From a virus, in IMG/VR virus record IMGVR_UViG_3300048548_000591, positions 1 through 24,282 of that record: a stretch of DNA of 24,282 nucleotides; one strand, given 5' to 3'. Below are positions 8,143 to 15,787 of the stretch, piece after piece (the stretch's first letter is position 1; every line of letters starts with the position of its first letter). A program made the position numbers and the translations under genes. Below the pieces are notes generated by a model. That model saw only the letters and a program-made list of their open reading frames with translations, was not told where the DNA came from and ran no database searches.

Positions 8143-10201
8143 TATTTCTTTCCTGCGCCTGCATTCGTTTAATTTCATTTATGTCTACTTGATATCCGTG
8201 TTTGGATAATAATTCGCCTGCTTTTAATAATAGATTTTGATCTAATTCATCTCGTTTTAGATCGTCAGCTAGCATCATTTTTTCTCTTTCTAATCCATAT
8301 TTTGTCATGTCGCTTTGCATCTTAGCATTCGCTCTTATTTGTTCAGTTTGCATAACGGCCGTTGCCGGATCGATTGGTTGAGGTTGGTTTTGAGCTTGTT
8401 GTTGAGCCATCGCCATCATCTGTTGCTCTATTTCTGGATTCATTGGACTAAAATACCTATCGGCATTTCTTATACCGCTACCCGCTAATATATCTTGCAG
8501 GCAATTCCGTATCATCGATAAATTTACCAATCCGTTGCCAGATCCATATCCTTGATAAATAGTCTGTTGTATTTGTAATATTTGCTGAAGAGTCATTTGC
8601 TTTTCTTCAACTTTTCCAGTCCCTAATCCCACCGAAACTTGTAAATCTAAATGGGCATTCCATGATTTAGGATCTACCGGTATATAATTATTATTCATAC
8701 GCATTACCTCATCACCTTTTCTATGCTTAATAATGAGGTTCATCATTTTTCTAAATAATTGAGTCATACCGCCTTCAGCTAAATTACGAGCTATAGTTTC
8801 AACTTGTCCTTGAGCCGTAGCTATATGATGGTCGACCGCCGTTTTTGTAGTTGATTGTAAAACATCTGGATTTAATCCTACACTAGACGCACTAACACCA
8901 ACTTTTTGGTCGATGGTCTGATCTAAGTATTGCATCGCACCTAAAGTGTTACCGGCGGTAAATGGTATTGTTAGAGGCTGAATAGTATTGGGTTGTCGTG
9001 TACGGATAACCGCACCAATTTCATTATTAAGCACATCATCGAGATTAACTTGGCTATCAACTACACTTAATCTAGGTGAATTACATAATGCTATATTATC
9101 TAAAACTCCCCTTAAACAAGAAGTACTCGCATCTTGGTCGTCAAATAACATAGCAACCACACTTTGACCAAATACAGTATGAGGCTCTGGATCACACTCA
9201 AAAACTGCAAAAGGTTGCTGATCGCAGGGCATATAATTTAACAATTTGTAATTACTACCGCCCATAATAAATTGGTGTAAAACCGGCACTCCAGTGCCGT
9301 CCACATCAACTTTCATATAGCATTCAGTTATACCTATTCTTTTAGAGGTAATATCTATATTATTTTGAGAGTCGTTTTTATCCTCTGTAAAACCGGTTCT
9401 CGCGAATAACTCAGCATCATTTAATGAATCGTCACTTATAGAGTCTAAATGGTGAATATCGTCAAAATTAAAACCTTGTTCAACTAATTCTCCGACTGTT
9501 TTATTAACTCGATGCCCTACTATATAAGCAGTTTCAACATCTTTTGCATTTCTATCACAAAACCACTCCTCTGGTGGGACAGAGTCAATTCTACAATCGC
9601 CTGCCGGTGTTATTCGTTGGATTTTCGCATCGTGAACAGATTTTTCAATTTCTTGCTGAGTTGCTTGATCCATTTCCATAGAAACTGTCTGATTATGGTT
9701 AAGTACTGTAACATTTTCATCGGCAACCAGATAATTAAACTCAATATCTGAAAGACCGCTATATGTATGTGTTTCAGTTTTGCTAAAATCTTCATAATAT
9801 ACCTTTAAAATACCTAATCTTTTTACCAAACTATCTTGAAAAGCATTACTTAATAGCTTGAAATAGTTTAGTTTATTTAATTTGTAGTGGACGTACTTGG
9901 TCATCTGCTCTGCAACCGGCACATCTTCCGCCATATTGGGAGTAAATTCTACCGGCGGAGCTTGTCCTAGAAAAACACGAAGAAGTGAAGGTTTAATTGC
10001 ACGAACTGCGTCTCTGCACTTGGTCGCAACTACCTTGCTCCGACCTTCCTCGACCCCAAGTCGTGTTTTTCCATCATAATATTGCTGAGAAAGTACTCTT
10101 TCTGGGACTATTTCACTGTCAATAAAGTCGACTGCGTCCTTTATCGCCTCACTGACCAGACTTTCTAGCTGACCATCCTCTAAAGGAGTCAATTTTGCCA
10201 A
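8120..10201 (-). CDS. Portal protein, SU10-like, TTG start
   Basis: The product has 693 residues, typical for portals of SU10/phiEco32-like phages. The N-terminus (KLTPLEDGQLESLVSEAI, then a SEIVPERVLSQQYYDG pattern and GRSKVVATKCRDAVRAIKPS) is the conserved opening of this portal type. Later landmarks are LKVYYEDF (about 124-131), VPPEEWFCDRNAKD and the long helical section GGMTQLFRKMMNLIIKHR. The C-terminal 120 residues are Gln/Met-rich coil, as for portal barrels. The first possible start after an in-frame TAG is TTG at 10201, with GGAG seven bases upstream, so translation very probably starts at TTG. The dodecameric portal forms the DNA gate and terminase docking site. Confidence 0.88.
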   Translation of the reverse strand: MAKLTPLEDGQLESLVSEAIKDAVDFIDSEIVPERVLSQQYYDGKTRLGVEEGRSKVVATKCRDAVRAIKPSLLRVFLGQAPPVEFTPNMAEDVPVAEQMTKYVHYKLNKLNYFKLLSNAFQDSLVKRLGILKVYYEDFSKTETHTYSGLSDIEFNYLVADENVTVLNHNQTVSMEMDQATQQEIEKSVHDAKIQRITPAGDCRIDSVPPEEWFCDRNAKDVETAYIVGHRVNKTVGELVEQGFNFDDIHHLDSISDDSLNDAELFARTGFTEDKNDSQNNIDITSKRIGITECYMKVDVDGTGVPVLHQFIMGGSNYKLLNYMPCDQQPFAVFECDPEPHTVFGQSVVAMLFDDQDASTSCLRGVLDNIALCNSPRLSVVDSQVNLDDVLNNEIGAVIRTRQPNTIQPLTIPFTAGNTLGAMQYLDQTIDQKVGVSASSVGLNPDVLQSTTKTAVDHHIATAQGQVETIARNLAEGGMTQLFRKMMNLIIKHRKGDEVMRMNNNYIPVDPKSWNAHLDLQVSVGLGTGKVEEKQMTLQQILQIQQTIYQGYGSGNGLVNLSMIRNCLQDILAGSGIRNADRYFSPMNPEIEQQMMAMAQQQAQNQPQPIDPATAVMQTEQIRANAKMQSDMTKYGLEREKMMLADDLKRDELDQNLLLKAGELLSKHGYQVDINEIKRMQAQERNNGQVARN

Positions 10202-10229
10202 ATAATTACTCCATGAACCAAATGTAAAA

Positions 10230-10409
10230 TCAATACTCTAGTGCGTCCTTTACATCCATTAATTTATCTTGACGTTTAAATCGTTTTCTTGAGTAGACTT
10301 TTTTTGATTTCACAATCTTCGGAGGTTGCCGGCGCATCAACATAGCACGAGCCACCGGATTGACCTTTGTTATAGTTAGGTTTTTTCTCCGTCTGGGATT
10401 ATTTGGCAT
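10230..10409 (-). CDS. 59-residue very basic protein
   Basis: This short gene opens with ATG at 10409 and closes with TGA at 10230-10232. The product starts MPNNPRRRKNLTITKVNPVA and continues RAMLMRRQPPKIVKSKK, ending in LMDVKDALEY. About a third of residues are Arg or Lys. It overlaps the preceding gene by 34 bases and precedes the portal gene. I have the impression that short proteins with a K-V-N-P-V-A-R-A-M core recur in marine phage genomes, often next to head genes, which argues for a real gene. It might be a nucleic-acid-binding or assembly factor; the function is not known. Confidence 0.7.
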   Translation of the reverse strand: MPNNPRRRKNLTITKVNPVARAMLMRRQPPKIVKSKKVYSRKRFKRQDKLMDVKDALEY

Positions 10410-10573
10410 AGAGGTTTAACCATGATAACTTGAGGATGCGAATAAGCTAGTTCTCCCTTTTGTATTGATACCTCAAAGCACTCTTCTTTAGTTGGTAATA
10501 ACTCTCTGCCGGTTATAACTACACAAGACTCAGCTAAAACCGATTGACAGACTATTAAAATAGGAATCCACAT
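10376..10573 (-). CDS. Small probably exported protein with conserved cysteines
   Basis: The product has 65 residues. The N-terminus MWIPILIVCQSVLAES is a short hydrophobic stretch ending in an S-V-L-A site that looks like a signal-peptidase cleavage point, although the usual basic n-region is missing. The remainder has cysteines in SCVVITG, EECFEV and PLCQII and no second membrane segment. The ATG overlaps the endolysin stop by one base (TAATG). Being directly after an endolysin gene, a role at the envelope during lysis is conceivable, but it does not resemble a known spanin. Similar small cysteine-containing proteins occur in marine phages without assigned function. Confidence 0.65.
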   Translation of the reverse strand: MWIPILIVCQSVLAESCVVITGRELLPTKEECFEVSIQKGELAYSHPQVIMVKPLCQIIPDGEKT

Positions 10574-11049
10574 TAGTTTATATTAAGTTGCCAATGAGGA
10601 GCGTCCATGAATACTTTCCTGCCTTGTTTTGCGCGTGTCGATATATAATCTTGGATCATATCGGTGCAATCCATATCGCAACCGGCGACATCATCAATAT
10701 GCCAACAAGCACCCCATGATAAATTATTAATTCCTAACTCTTTAGCCGATCTAACTATAGACTCTCCGGCTACCGCATATGTATCTAACTCCCAACAAGC
10801 TCGACCATCGACTATTGTGTACATATCAACCGCGTGAGAAAAGCCGGTACTCTCTTGGATAATATGTTTTGAATACATTGTGGTCGACGCTCCTGCTTTA
10901 ACAAGTTGAGCTTGCCGAGCCTTATTTCGCACACCTTCAGAAATTCCAAAGTCGATAGCTGAATAACCTATCGCTTTTTTAAATATTTTAATTAAGTCCG
11001 GATGGACTCCTTCTAGCCTTGATAAAGACTTTTTGCCGAAAATAAACAC
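10573..11049 (-). CDS. Endolysin, M15-type L-alanyl-D-glutamate peptidase
   Basis: The 158-residue product is a recognisable M15 (VanY/phage T5 endolysin-like) peptidase that cuts the peptide stem of peptidoglycan. The start of the domain reads SLSRLEGVHPDLIKIFKKAI, followed by DFGISEGVRNKARQ. Probable zinc ligands are H62 and D75 (S-K-H...H-A-V-D) and H152 in the final DAPHWQL motif. The family's usual S-x-H-x-x-G-x-A-V-D is stretched here by a few residues between H62 and the HAVD. It starts at GTG 11049 with an AGGAG Shine-Dalgarno. No signal peptide is seen, so release would depend on the holin encoded upstream. Confidence 0.88.
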   Translation of the reverse strand: MFIFGKKSLSRLEGVHPDLIKIFKKAIGYSAIDFGISEGVRNKARQAQLVKAGASTTMYSKHIIQESTGFSHAVDMYTIVDGRACWELDTYAVAGESIVRSAKELGINNLSWGACWHIDDVAGCDMDCTDMIQDYISTRAKQGRKVFMDAPHWQLNIN

Positions 11050-11121
11050 GTCTTTTCTCTCCTATTCTATCAATCAGCATATGCCTTTCTCCCATAAAGC
11101 GTTTTTTATACCTAAATAGTT

Positions 11122-11535
11122 TTATTTTTTCATGTTTTCTCTTGCGACTCCTTTGCTTTTTTCCCACGATCTCATTCCTCCGAGTCCTAAAATGGATAAT
11201 GTCAAAGTTGTTAATTCAGAGGTATTTAAATTTGGTAAATTAATATCCGGATACCAGATAACTGTTATCCATTCAGCAATGGGCATTAAAAAAAACTGAG
11301 TTAATAGTCCTAAAGCGCAAATCCACATTATTGAGGGTCTTGCACCGGCTACAAATAGGCTCGGATGTTTAGCTTGTTCAACATTAGCCTGCATCTGTCC
11401 TTTAGCTACCTCTAAAGCTGATTTTTCAGCTAAAGTGGTTATTTCGTGACTTAATTTTCTTTTTAAATCTGTGTCCGGTATAGCTTTATCTAATATTTTG
11501 CTAACCGGCTCTATTAAGGATGTTAAAAGACTCAT
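11122..11535 (-). CDS. Holin, 3TM family-like
   Basis: The start is chosen at ATG 11535 (MSLLTSLIEPVSKILDKAIP) because of a GGAGG Shine-Dalgarno and a 4-base ATGA overlap with the preceding gene; the upstream in-frame ATG at 11562 lacks this. The product has 137 residues: an amphipathic helical first half, the motif HPSLFVAGARPSIMW (about 57-71), hydrophobic segments at about 67-95 and 107-122, and a basic tail (KSKGVARENMKK). This is the pattern of the phage Holin_3TMs family. It would form membrane lesions that let the endolysin reach the cell wall. The endolysin gene follows after 72 bases. Confidence 0.8.
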   Translation of the reverse strand: MSLLTSLIEPVSKILDKAIPDTDLKRKLSHEITTLAEKSALEVAKGQMQANVEQAKHPSLFVAGARPSIMWICALGLLTQFFLMPIAEWITVIWYPDINLPNLNTSELTTLTLSILGLGGMRSWEKSKGVARENMKK

Positions 11536-11942
11536 AGAATAGCCTCCATAGTTTCCCTCCAAGATGCTTGTTCCACGTTATTTTGCAAGAAATGTTTTTT
11601 TGCAAACCTTTTAGTAATTTGATTGAAAGATTTAGCCGGTTTAAAAATAACTCTACCTAGATCGGTAGCAACAAATCCTAATACATCGCATTCTTTCTCT
11701 GTTAGTGGTCTTTTATCCCCACCATATACAGTTGAAAACTGATAACCTCTAAATAATGATCTGTTATCTTTTAATTTATATTCACTAGACTTTACTTGTA
11801 TCCTAATTACGCGACTATTTTTATGTACTATTAAATCAATAGTTGATAAATTAACTATTTCTGTGTTTTCACCCATTCTTTGTAAATGAGTGGCGCAGAT
11901 AAACTCGCCAAGTTTACCTCGCTCAAAGTTGTTATTAGACAT
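11532..11942 (-). CDS. PD-(D/E)XK nuclease-like protein
   Basis: The 136-residue product has the hallmarks of the restriction-endonuclease fold: GKLGEFICATHLQRMG (E13), STIDLIVH (D36), then VIRIQVKSS with Q49-x-K51 as the (E/Q)-x-K motif. This resembles the PDDEXK group-I-intron-endonuclease-like or small resolvase-like families. It lies just before the holin (ATGA overlap) in the late operon, an odd place for a nuclease. Start ATG 11942 has only a weak ribosome site, so coupling to the gene before it (3 bases away) is likely. Structure-specific DNA processing before packaging is possible; host-DNA degradation or exclusion of rivals cannot be excluded. Confidence 0.7.
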   Translation of the reverse strand: MSNNNFERGKLGEFICATHLQRMGENTEIVNLSTIDLIVHKNSRVIRIQVKSSEYKLKDNRSLFRGYQFSTVYGGDKRPLTEKECDVLGFVATDLGRVIFKPAKSFNQITKRFAKKHFLQNNVEQASWRETMEAIL

Positions 11943-11945
11943 AAT

Positions 11946-12164
11946 TTATTTTCTAAGTTCTTGCTCGATACTGTCTAACTTTTTAAATATTGCCTTTACT
12001 GTTTCCTTAATTTCATTAATTTCTCTATCGTGTTGGGCATTAATGGTTTCAAACATTTTTTCTAATACAGTTATCTGTGTCTGGTGTTTTGTTTGATTTC
12101 TATGGATTAGCCATACGAAACCACCGACCGGCAGGACTATATAAGAAAAAATTTGCTCAACCAT
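11946..12164 (-). CDS. Small membrane-anchored coiled-coil protein
   Basis: The start is placed at ATG 12164 (MVEQIFSYIVLPVGGFVWLI), which has a GGAAAA ribosome site; a GTG at 12191 is in frame but has none. The product has 72 residues: one N-terminal transmembrane segment (about 5-20), a basic border (HRNQTKHQ), then a long charged helix ending in FKKLDSIEQELRK. One membrane anchor plus a coiled coil is the plan of some spanins and holin partners, but there is no diagnostic motif. It is the last of a run of small membrane proteins before the PDDEXK and holin genes. Confidence 0.65.
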   Translation of the reverse strand: MVEQIFSYIVLPVGGFVWLIHRNQTKHQTQITVLEKMFETINAQHDREINEIKETVKAIFKKLDSIEQELRK

Positions 12165-12360
12165 TTGAATGTTTTCCAACAAGATATCCACTTATTATGC
12201 CTATTATACCGGTAAGAGTTTGTCCTAATAAAGTCCACATTTCAGTGCTTGGCTGAATGTTTTCCATTAATGAAACATACATTTCAGTCCCTACTATAAA
12301 AAACATAAGTCCAAAAAAACTGCAGACAATAATATACATTATTTTATCTTTATAATTCAT
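12157..12360 (-). CDS. Small two-pass membrane protein
   Basis: The 67-residue product starts MNYKDKIMYIIVCSFFGLMF. Two hydrophobic segments are visible (about 7-30 and 42-62) with an acidic loop (MENIQPSTEM) and a short basic C-tail (GKHSNG). The ATG overlaps the stop of the gene before it (ATGA). Its size, topology and place ahead of holin and endolysin suggest part of a lysis or membrane-modification set, but no family is recognised. Confidence 0.65.
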   Translation of the reverse strand: MNYKDKIMYIIVCSFFGLMFFIVGTEMYVSLMENIQPSTEMWTLLGQTLTGIIGIISGYLVGKHSNG

Positions 12361-12554
12361 TTACTCGACTCCTTTCCAAGCCATACGGCAAAACAACCGC
12401 TAAAACATCCAAATATAATCGACGCGAATGAAGTCTGATTAATCGATGGGTCTGGTAAATTTATCATCCACCAAGTGACATAAAAGCACATTACTGTAAT
12501 TGCTAACATCATAAGACGCGGAATTACGCGCCATTGATCTAATATAAAACTCAT
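12357..12554 (-). CDS. Small two-pass membrane protein (MSFILDQWRVIPRL type)
   Basis: The product has 65 residues, starting MSFILDQWRVIPRLMMLAIT, with hydrophobic segments at about 13-32 and 43-60 separated by NLPDPSINQTS, and ending WLGKESSK. Short proteins opening with D-Q-W-R-x-I-P-R-L are familiar from environmental phage genomes, generally near packaging and lysis genes, without known function. A strong AAGGAG precedes the ATG, which overlaps the stop of the previous gene (ATGA). A holin or antiholin-like role is possible; nothing in the sequence settles it. Confidence 0.7.
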   Translation of the reverse strand: MSFILDQWRVIPRLMMLAITVMCFYVTWWMINLPDPSINQTSFASIIFGCFSGCFAVWLGKESSK

Positions 12555-13024
12555 GCTTGTTGCTCCTTGAGATATTTTGCTAAAAAGATAATTCCTAATG
12601 AACCGGCTATAAAAAATATCCCCAAAAATACTACTCCGAAAATAGTGTAGAGCGTGTCCCTAAACTCGGCTTTGCGTTGCAACTCTTCACGATGTAAGGC
12701 ACGCTCTTCCGCGATCATCTTTTGTAAAGTTTGCCACTGACTATGTTTCCCAAATAGCATAAACGTCTCTCTCAATTTATCGCGAGCTTGTTTCAACTCT
12801 TCTTGTTTAAAAAACCTATCTATCGCAGTTGACTCCGCACCGGTAAACTTAGCGAGGAAAGAATTTTTTTTTCTATTAGCTCCAAAATTTAACTCCGCCT
12901 CTGCCTTCGCGTATCTCGATAATGGAGTGGATAATGACGCAACATCTTTACCGGCTTTTATAGATGTCGATATTGCGTTAGCACTCGCGGTTATTACAGA
13001 AATAGCTGAAATAGGGTCAATCAT
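12551..13024 (-). CDS. Helical protein with C-terminal membrane anchor
   Basis: The product has 157 residues. The N-terminus (MIDPISAISVITASANAIST) is small-residue-rich and amphipathic; the middle is a long charged helix (LKQARDKLRETFMLFGKHS, then EERALHREELQRKAEF); a strong transmembrane segment lies at about 127-150 (FGVVFLGIFFIAGSLGIIFL) with a short charged tail. This design (small-residue helix, coiled coil, C-terminal anchor) recurs in marine phages near terminase and lysis genes and is unassigned. GAGG precedes the ATG by 6 bases; an 8-base overlap links it to the ART-like gene. It could be a membrane tether for that protein, but that is speculation. Confidence 0.7.
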   Translation of the reverse strand: MIDPISAISVITASANAISTSIKAGKDVASLSTPLSRYAKAEAELNFGANRKKNSFLAKFTGAESTAIDRFFKQEELKQARDKLRETFMLFGKHSQWQTLQKMIAEERALHREELQRKAEFRDTLYTIFGVVFLGIFFIAGSLGIIFLAKYLKEQQA

Positions 13025-14105
13025 CTTTAACCTCTTTTTCTTCTAATAGTTTCTCCATATCTATAAATGGAAGAAGTCCTATCGGTATTCCTGCGGATAT
13101 ATGTTTTAAATGTTTTAATCTAGGGTCAAAACGAGCAAATTTTGACCTAAGGCGTGAGTCTCTATTTGCTAAATTAACAGTCACATTATGTGGTTTGTTT
13201 ATTTTTTTATTGTTTTTTAAATTTTTAGGAAAATTAGAACCTCTGTCTACAATATTTTCAAACTTTACTTTTTGGAATCCTTTATTCATATCAATTATTT
13301 CTTCTGGGACTCCAAGATGATCTTTCCAAACATATTTATCACCCTCATTTACAAAACTCACCAATTCATTAGTAGATATACCACCTTCATCTTTCCAAAA
13401 ATCCATCAGACCTTCCGGTATAACGTCATCCTCCACGTGCAACTTATTCCAATTTTTACCCTTCGCGTCTATTGTCCATGTTTTATCTTTTGAACTTGTC
13501 ATTAAAGGATAAACAACATCTCCGTATGTTTGCGCTACATCCGGATTTGAAGAAGTAAATAAATCTAATACACTTGAAGGAATTTTTATTTTATCACTGT
13601 CTGGTGCTTTATAACTATTATGCAAAGTGCCATGATAGGTATTTTCGTCATAACCCATTTCTTTTGCCCTTTTCATTCTGGATTCAAAATCCATAGGCAA
13701 ATCATAGTTTTCAAATAAATACTTTTCATCAGCATTAGCCATTAAATAATCTGTGACTTTATCGTTTTCGCCAGATTTCAAAAGGTCGATTATTTTTTGT
13801 GCGTTTTGCTCCTCTAAAGTTAATTCAACCTTATTACCTTTTTTAATAACTTTTCTCGCAGTAGTGCCTAATGCATCTCCGATTAAAGGCACTAAACCTA
13901 ATAATCCTGCACCGCCTAACATAGCGATAACACCCCAATTAGGATTTTTTTTACTTAATTCGTTTTTTATATCTCTATAGGTGACCGCCTCAGAAATTAA
14001 CGGAATAGACTCATAAGCTATTTGACCCGCACCTCTTGCACGTGACTCCGGTGTTTTCCCTCCAAAAAAATCAGCGTCGTCACCAAATAGATTTAATAGG
14101 CTCAC
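13017..14105 (-). CDS. ADP-ribosyltransferase-like (ART-PolyVal-type) protein
   Basis: The 362-residue product starts at GTG 14105, overlapping the preceding stop (GTGA). Residues 57-80 form a Gly-rich hydrophobic helix (WGVIAMLGGAGLLGLVPLIG). Residues about 140-340 resemble the ART-PolyVal type of ADP-ribosyltransferases: RAKEMGYDENTYHGT (H158 in YHGT), LFTSSNPDVAQTYGD (Y194) and a late SRLRSKFARFDPR (317-329) that parallels the IRS...FDP end of those domains. H158 and Y194 would be the NAD-binding H and Y of the H-Y-E/Q group; the third residue is not certain. It sits between terminase and lysis genes, so it is made late. It may modify host proteins or be packaged. The domain call is by eye. 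Confidence 0.6.
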   Translation of the reverse strand: MSLLNLFGDDADFFGGKTPESRARGAGQIAYESIPLISEAVTYRDIKNELSKKNPNWGVIAMLGGAGLLGLVPLIGDALGTTARKVIKKGNKVELTLEEQNAQKIIDLLKSGENDKVTDYLMANADEKYLFENYDLPMDFESRMKRAKEMGYDENTYHGTLHNSYKAPDSDKIKIPSSVLDLFTSSNPDVAQTYGDVVYPLMTSSKDKTWTIDAKGKNWNKLHVEDDVIPEGLMDFWKDEGGISTNELVSFVNEGDKYVWKDHLGVPEEIIDMNKGFQKVKFENIVDRGSNFPKNLKNNKKINKPHNVTVNLANRDSRLRSKFARFDPRLKHLKHISAGIPIGLLPFIDMEKLLEEKEVKDD

Positions 14106-14176
14106 TTCTTCTTACCGCCTTTCCCTTTAGGTGGACGTCCTTTTTTAGTCCCATAAGTTCCTTTTCCACTTGGCAT
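14102..14176 (-). CDS. 24-residue basic micro-protein
   Basis: A tiny frame opens with ATG at 14176, overlapping the terminase stop (TAATG), and closes with TGA at 14102-14104, overlapping the GTG of the next gene. The product opens MPSGKGTYGTKKGRPPKGKG and ends in a poly-Lys tail. The GTKKGRPPK part resembles an AT-hook (R-x-P core flanked by basic residues). Interlocked start/stop signals on both sides argue that it is translated. Similar micro-proteins appear next to terminase or head genes in marine phages. Function unknown; DNA binding is plausible. Confidence 0.6.
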   Translation of the reverse strand: MPSGKGTYGTKKGRPPKGKGGKKK

Positions 14177-15594
14177 TATGCTACTCCTCTCAAGTTTCGT
14201 TTAAGTGGTTTAGACCAACGACTTCTATGACCGCCTTTTAAAGCCACCACATTATCGTGAGCCATTGTTAAGCAAAGAGCATCCGCCCTATCCGGAGAAC
14301 TTAATCCTCGTTTACGCATCTCATCTTTGCTTTCTATTTTCGCCTTACCATTTGAGGCAAAACTATATTTGACCGCAATCATCTCATTAATTAACTTATC
14401 ATCGCGTGGTAGTTTACAGTCGCGGTTTTCTAAAAATGCTTTTAACTTAAACCATAACTCGGCTCTTAAATTAGTATAATTAGACTTCATGGCCGGTGAC
14501 TCAGAAACATTTATGCCGACCGCCGGTAATCCTAACTCAGCTAAACGATCCACACATCCAGAGCCTAAACCTATCGAGTCTATAAATATTGTTTCCGGTA
14601 AATCAGTCGGTGACATAATAGCGTCATATTCGGCTTTAACACGACCGCATAACTCCATTAAATCAAGTCCCTTCCAAGTCTGTACCTCTATAATAGTATT
14701 CCCGCGCCTTTTACATAACGCAGATGAATCGTTACCAAATCGCGATACATCTAATCCCCAGACAACTGTGGCGACCGGACTTTCCTCGACATCCCTATTA
14801 CGAGCAGAGTCGCATAAATGATAAGGTATAATCGTATCATCATCGACTTTAGGAAATTCACCTAAAACTCTAACCGCAAACTGCGTACTCTCAGAGCCAT
14901 ATCGCTCTTTCATTTCCTCGATAAATTCATCCGTTACTAACGGACTATCCATACAAGACCATTTACGTCGCCACCAACTTGAGGTCGGACTCATATGCGT
15001 TTCGTAAAATGTACCGGAATTTTTCGTTGGGTTGGATAATAATAAGGTTACACAGTTATGCCCGCTCATCGAACCCGCACTCGCCTCAAAGGTTTTTTCG
15101 TGGACACCGCTTGCCTCGTCGACGACTAATAATACAGATGCCCTATTACCGCCGGATGCGTGAACACCGGCTAGTGCCTCTGGTTGTTCCGGACGAGAGG
15201 TTTTTGCCGATATAAAAGCCTCACTCGGTGCGGAGACTAATTCGATCCGATCCGACTTTACGTTAATCAGTGATCGAAGTGTGTCCGGTAATTTGGTGGT
15301 GTTCGCTTTCAATTCGGCAAAAAGTGCGTCAAATAATTGGGTACTTGAAGGCGCAGTTGTCACTATCTTGACCGGATATCTGGTTAATAAGAACCATAAC
15401 ATTAACCAACTAGCGCAACTTGATTTCCCAGTTCCATGCCCGCTCCGGACACTTAACCGGCGAGTTCCTTTATTAACCGCGTTTAATAACTCGGCTTGAT
15501 AATCAAACGGCTCTACACCTATAACCTCTTTAACAAATAATATAGGGTCGTCCCCATACCTCTCCATAAAATCTTCAAAAGGATTAGTGGACAT
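14176..15594 (-). CDS. terL: Terminase large subunit
   Basis: The 472-residue product has all terminase landmarks. ATPase domain: Walker A GHGTGKS at residues 52-58 (after RRLSVRS), Walker B VLLVVDE at 154-160 with catalytic E160, and a coupling motif LLLSNPT (184-190). Nuclease domain (RNase H-like): WGLDVSRFGNDSSA with D282, TIFIDSIG with D339, and SSPDRADAL with D435/D438. It cuts the concatemer and drives DNA into the prohead through the portal. ATG 15594 overlaps the gene before it by 11 bases, and the stop overlaps the next micro-gene. No intron or split is seen. Confidence 0.93.
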   Translation of the reverse strand: MSTNPFEDFMERYGDDPILFVKEVIGVEPFDYQAELLNAVNKGTRRLSVRSGHGTGKSSCASWLMLWFLLTRYPVKIVTTAPSSTQLFDALFAELKANTTKLPDTLRSLINVKSDRIELVSAPSEAFISAKTSRPEQPEALAGVHASGGNRASVLLVVDEASGVHEKTFEASAGSMSGHNCVTLLLSNPTKNSGTFYETHMSPTSSWWRRKWSCMDSPLVTDEFIEEMKERYGSESTQFAVRVLGEFPKVDDDTIIPYHLCDSARNRDVEESPVATVVWGLDVSRFGNDSSALCKRRGNTIIEVQTWKGLDLMELCGRVKAEYDAIMSPTDLPETIFIDSIGLGSGCVDRLAELGLPAVGINVSESPAMKSNYTNLRAELWFKLKAFLENRDCKLPRDDKLINEMIAVKYSFASNGKAKIESKDEMRKRGLSSPDRADALCLTMAHDNVVALKGGHRSRWSKPLKRNLRGVA

Positions 15595-15787
15595 AACCTT
15601 CCCTCATTTCTGGGAATGCCTCTAACAAGCATTCATTAGTCGCCCAGTCCAAAATAGCGGTGGTAAATATTTCATCTTTAGTCGACATAATCGTAATATC
15701 CCCTTCCCTAACTCCGAGCATAATTATGGAGTCATACTTAACCTTTAGAAATTCTTCTAATTTATTCGTTTTCGATAATTTTGGCAT
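15584..15787 (-). CDS. Unknown small protein between terminase subunits
   Basis: The start is set at ATG 15787 (MPKLSKTNKLEEFLKVKYDS), which has AAGGCGG upstream and overlaps the small-terminase gene by 26 bases; a longer frame from 15805 is less likely. The 67-residue product has a basic, helical N-terminus, a short beta stretch (SIIMLGVREGDITIMS) and a hydrophobic/acidic helix (AILDWATNECLLEAFPEM). No domain recognised. Position between terS and terL suggests a packaging or late-control role, but this is only context. Confidence 0.65.
   Translation of the reverse strand: MPKLSKTNKLEEFLKVKYDSIIMLGVREGDITIMSTKDEIFTTAILDWATNECLLEAFPEMREGYVH

Noticed and set aside
11050-11121. Short frame starting ATGGGAGAAAGGCATATG before the endolysin
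   Set aside because: It runs into the endolysin gene in a different frame and the GGGAGAAAGG looks chance; the AGGAG there serves the GTG start at 11049.
14489-14821. Plus-strand open frame of 110 codons opposite terL
   Set aside because: It is antisense to conserved nuclease motifs of terminase, has no ribosome site and no recognisable product.
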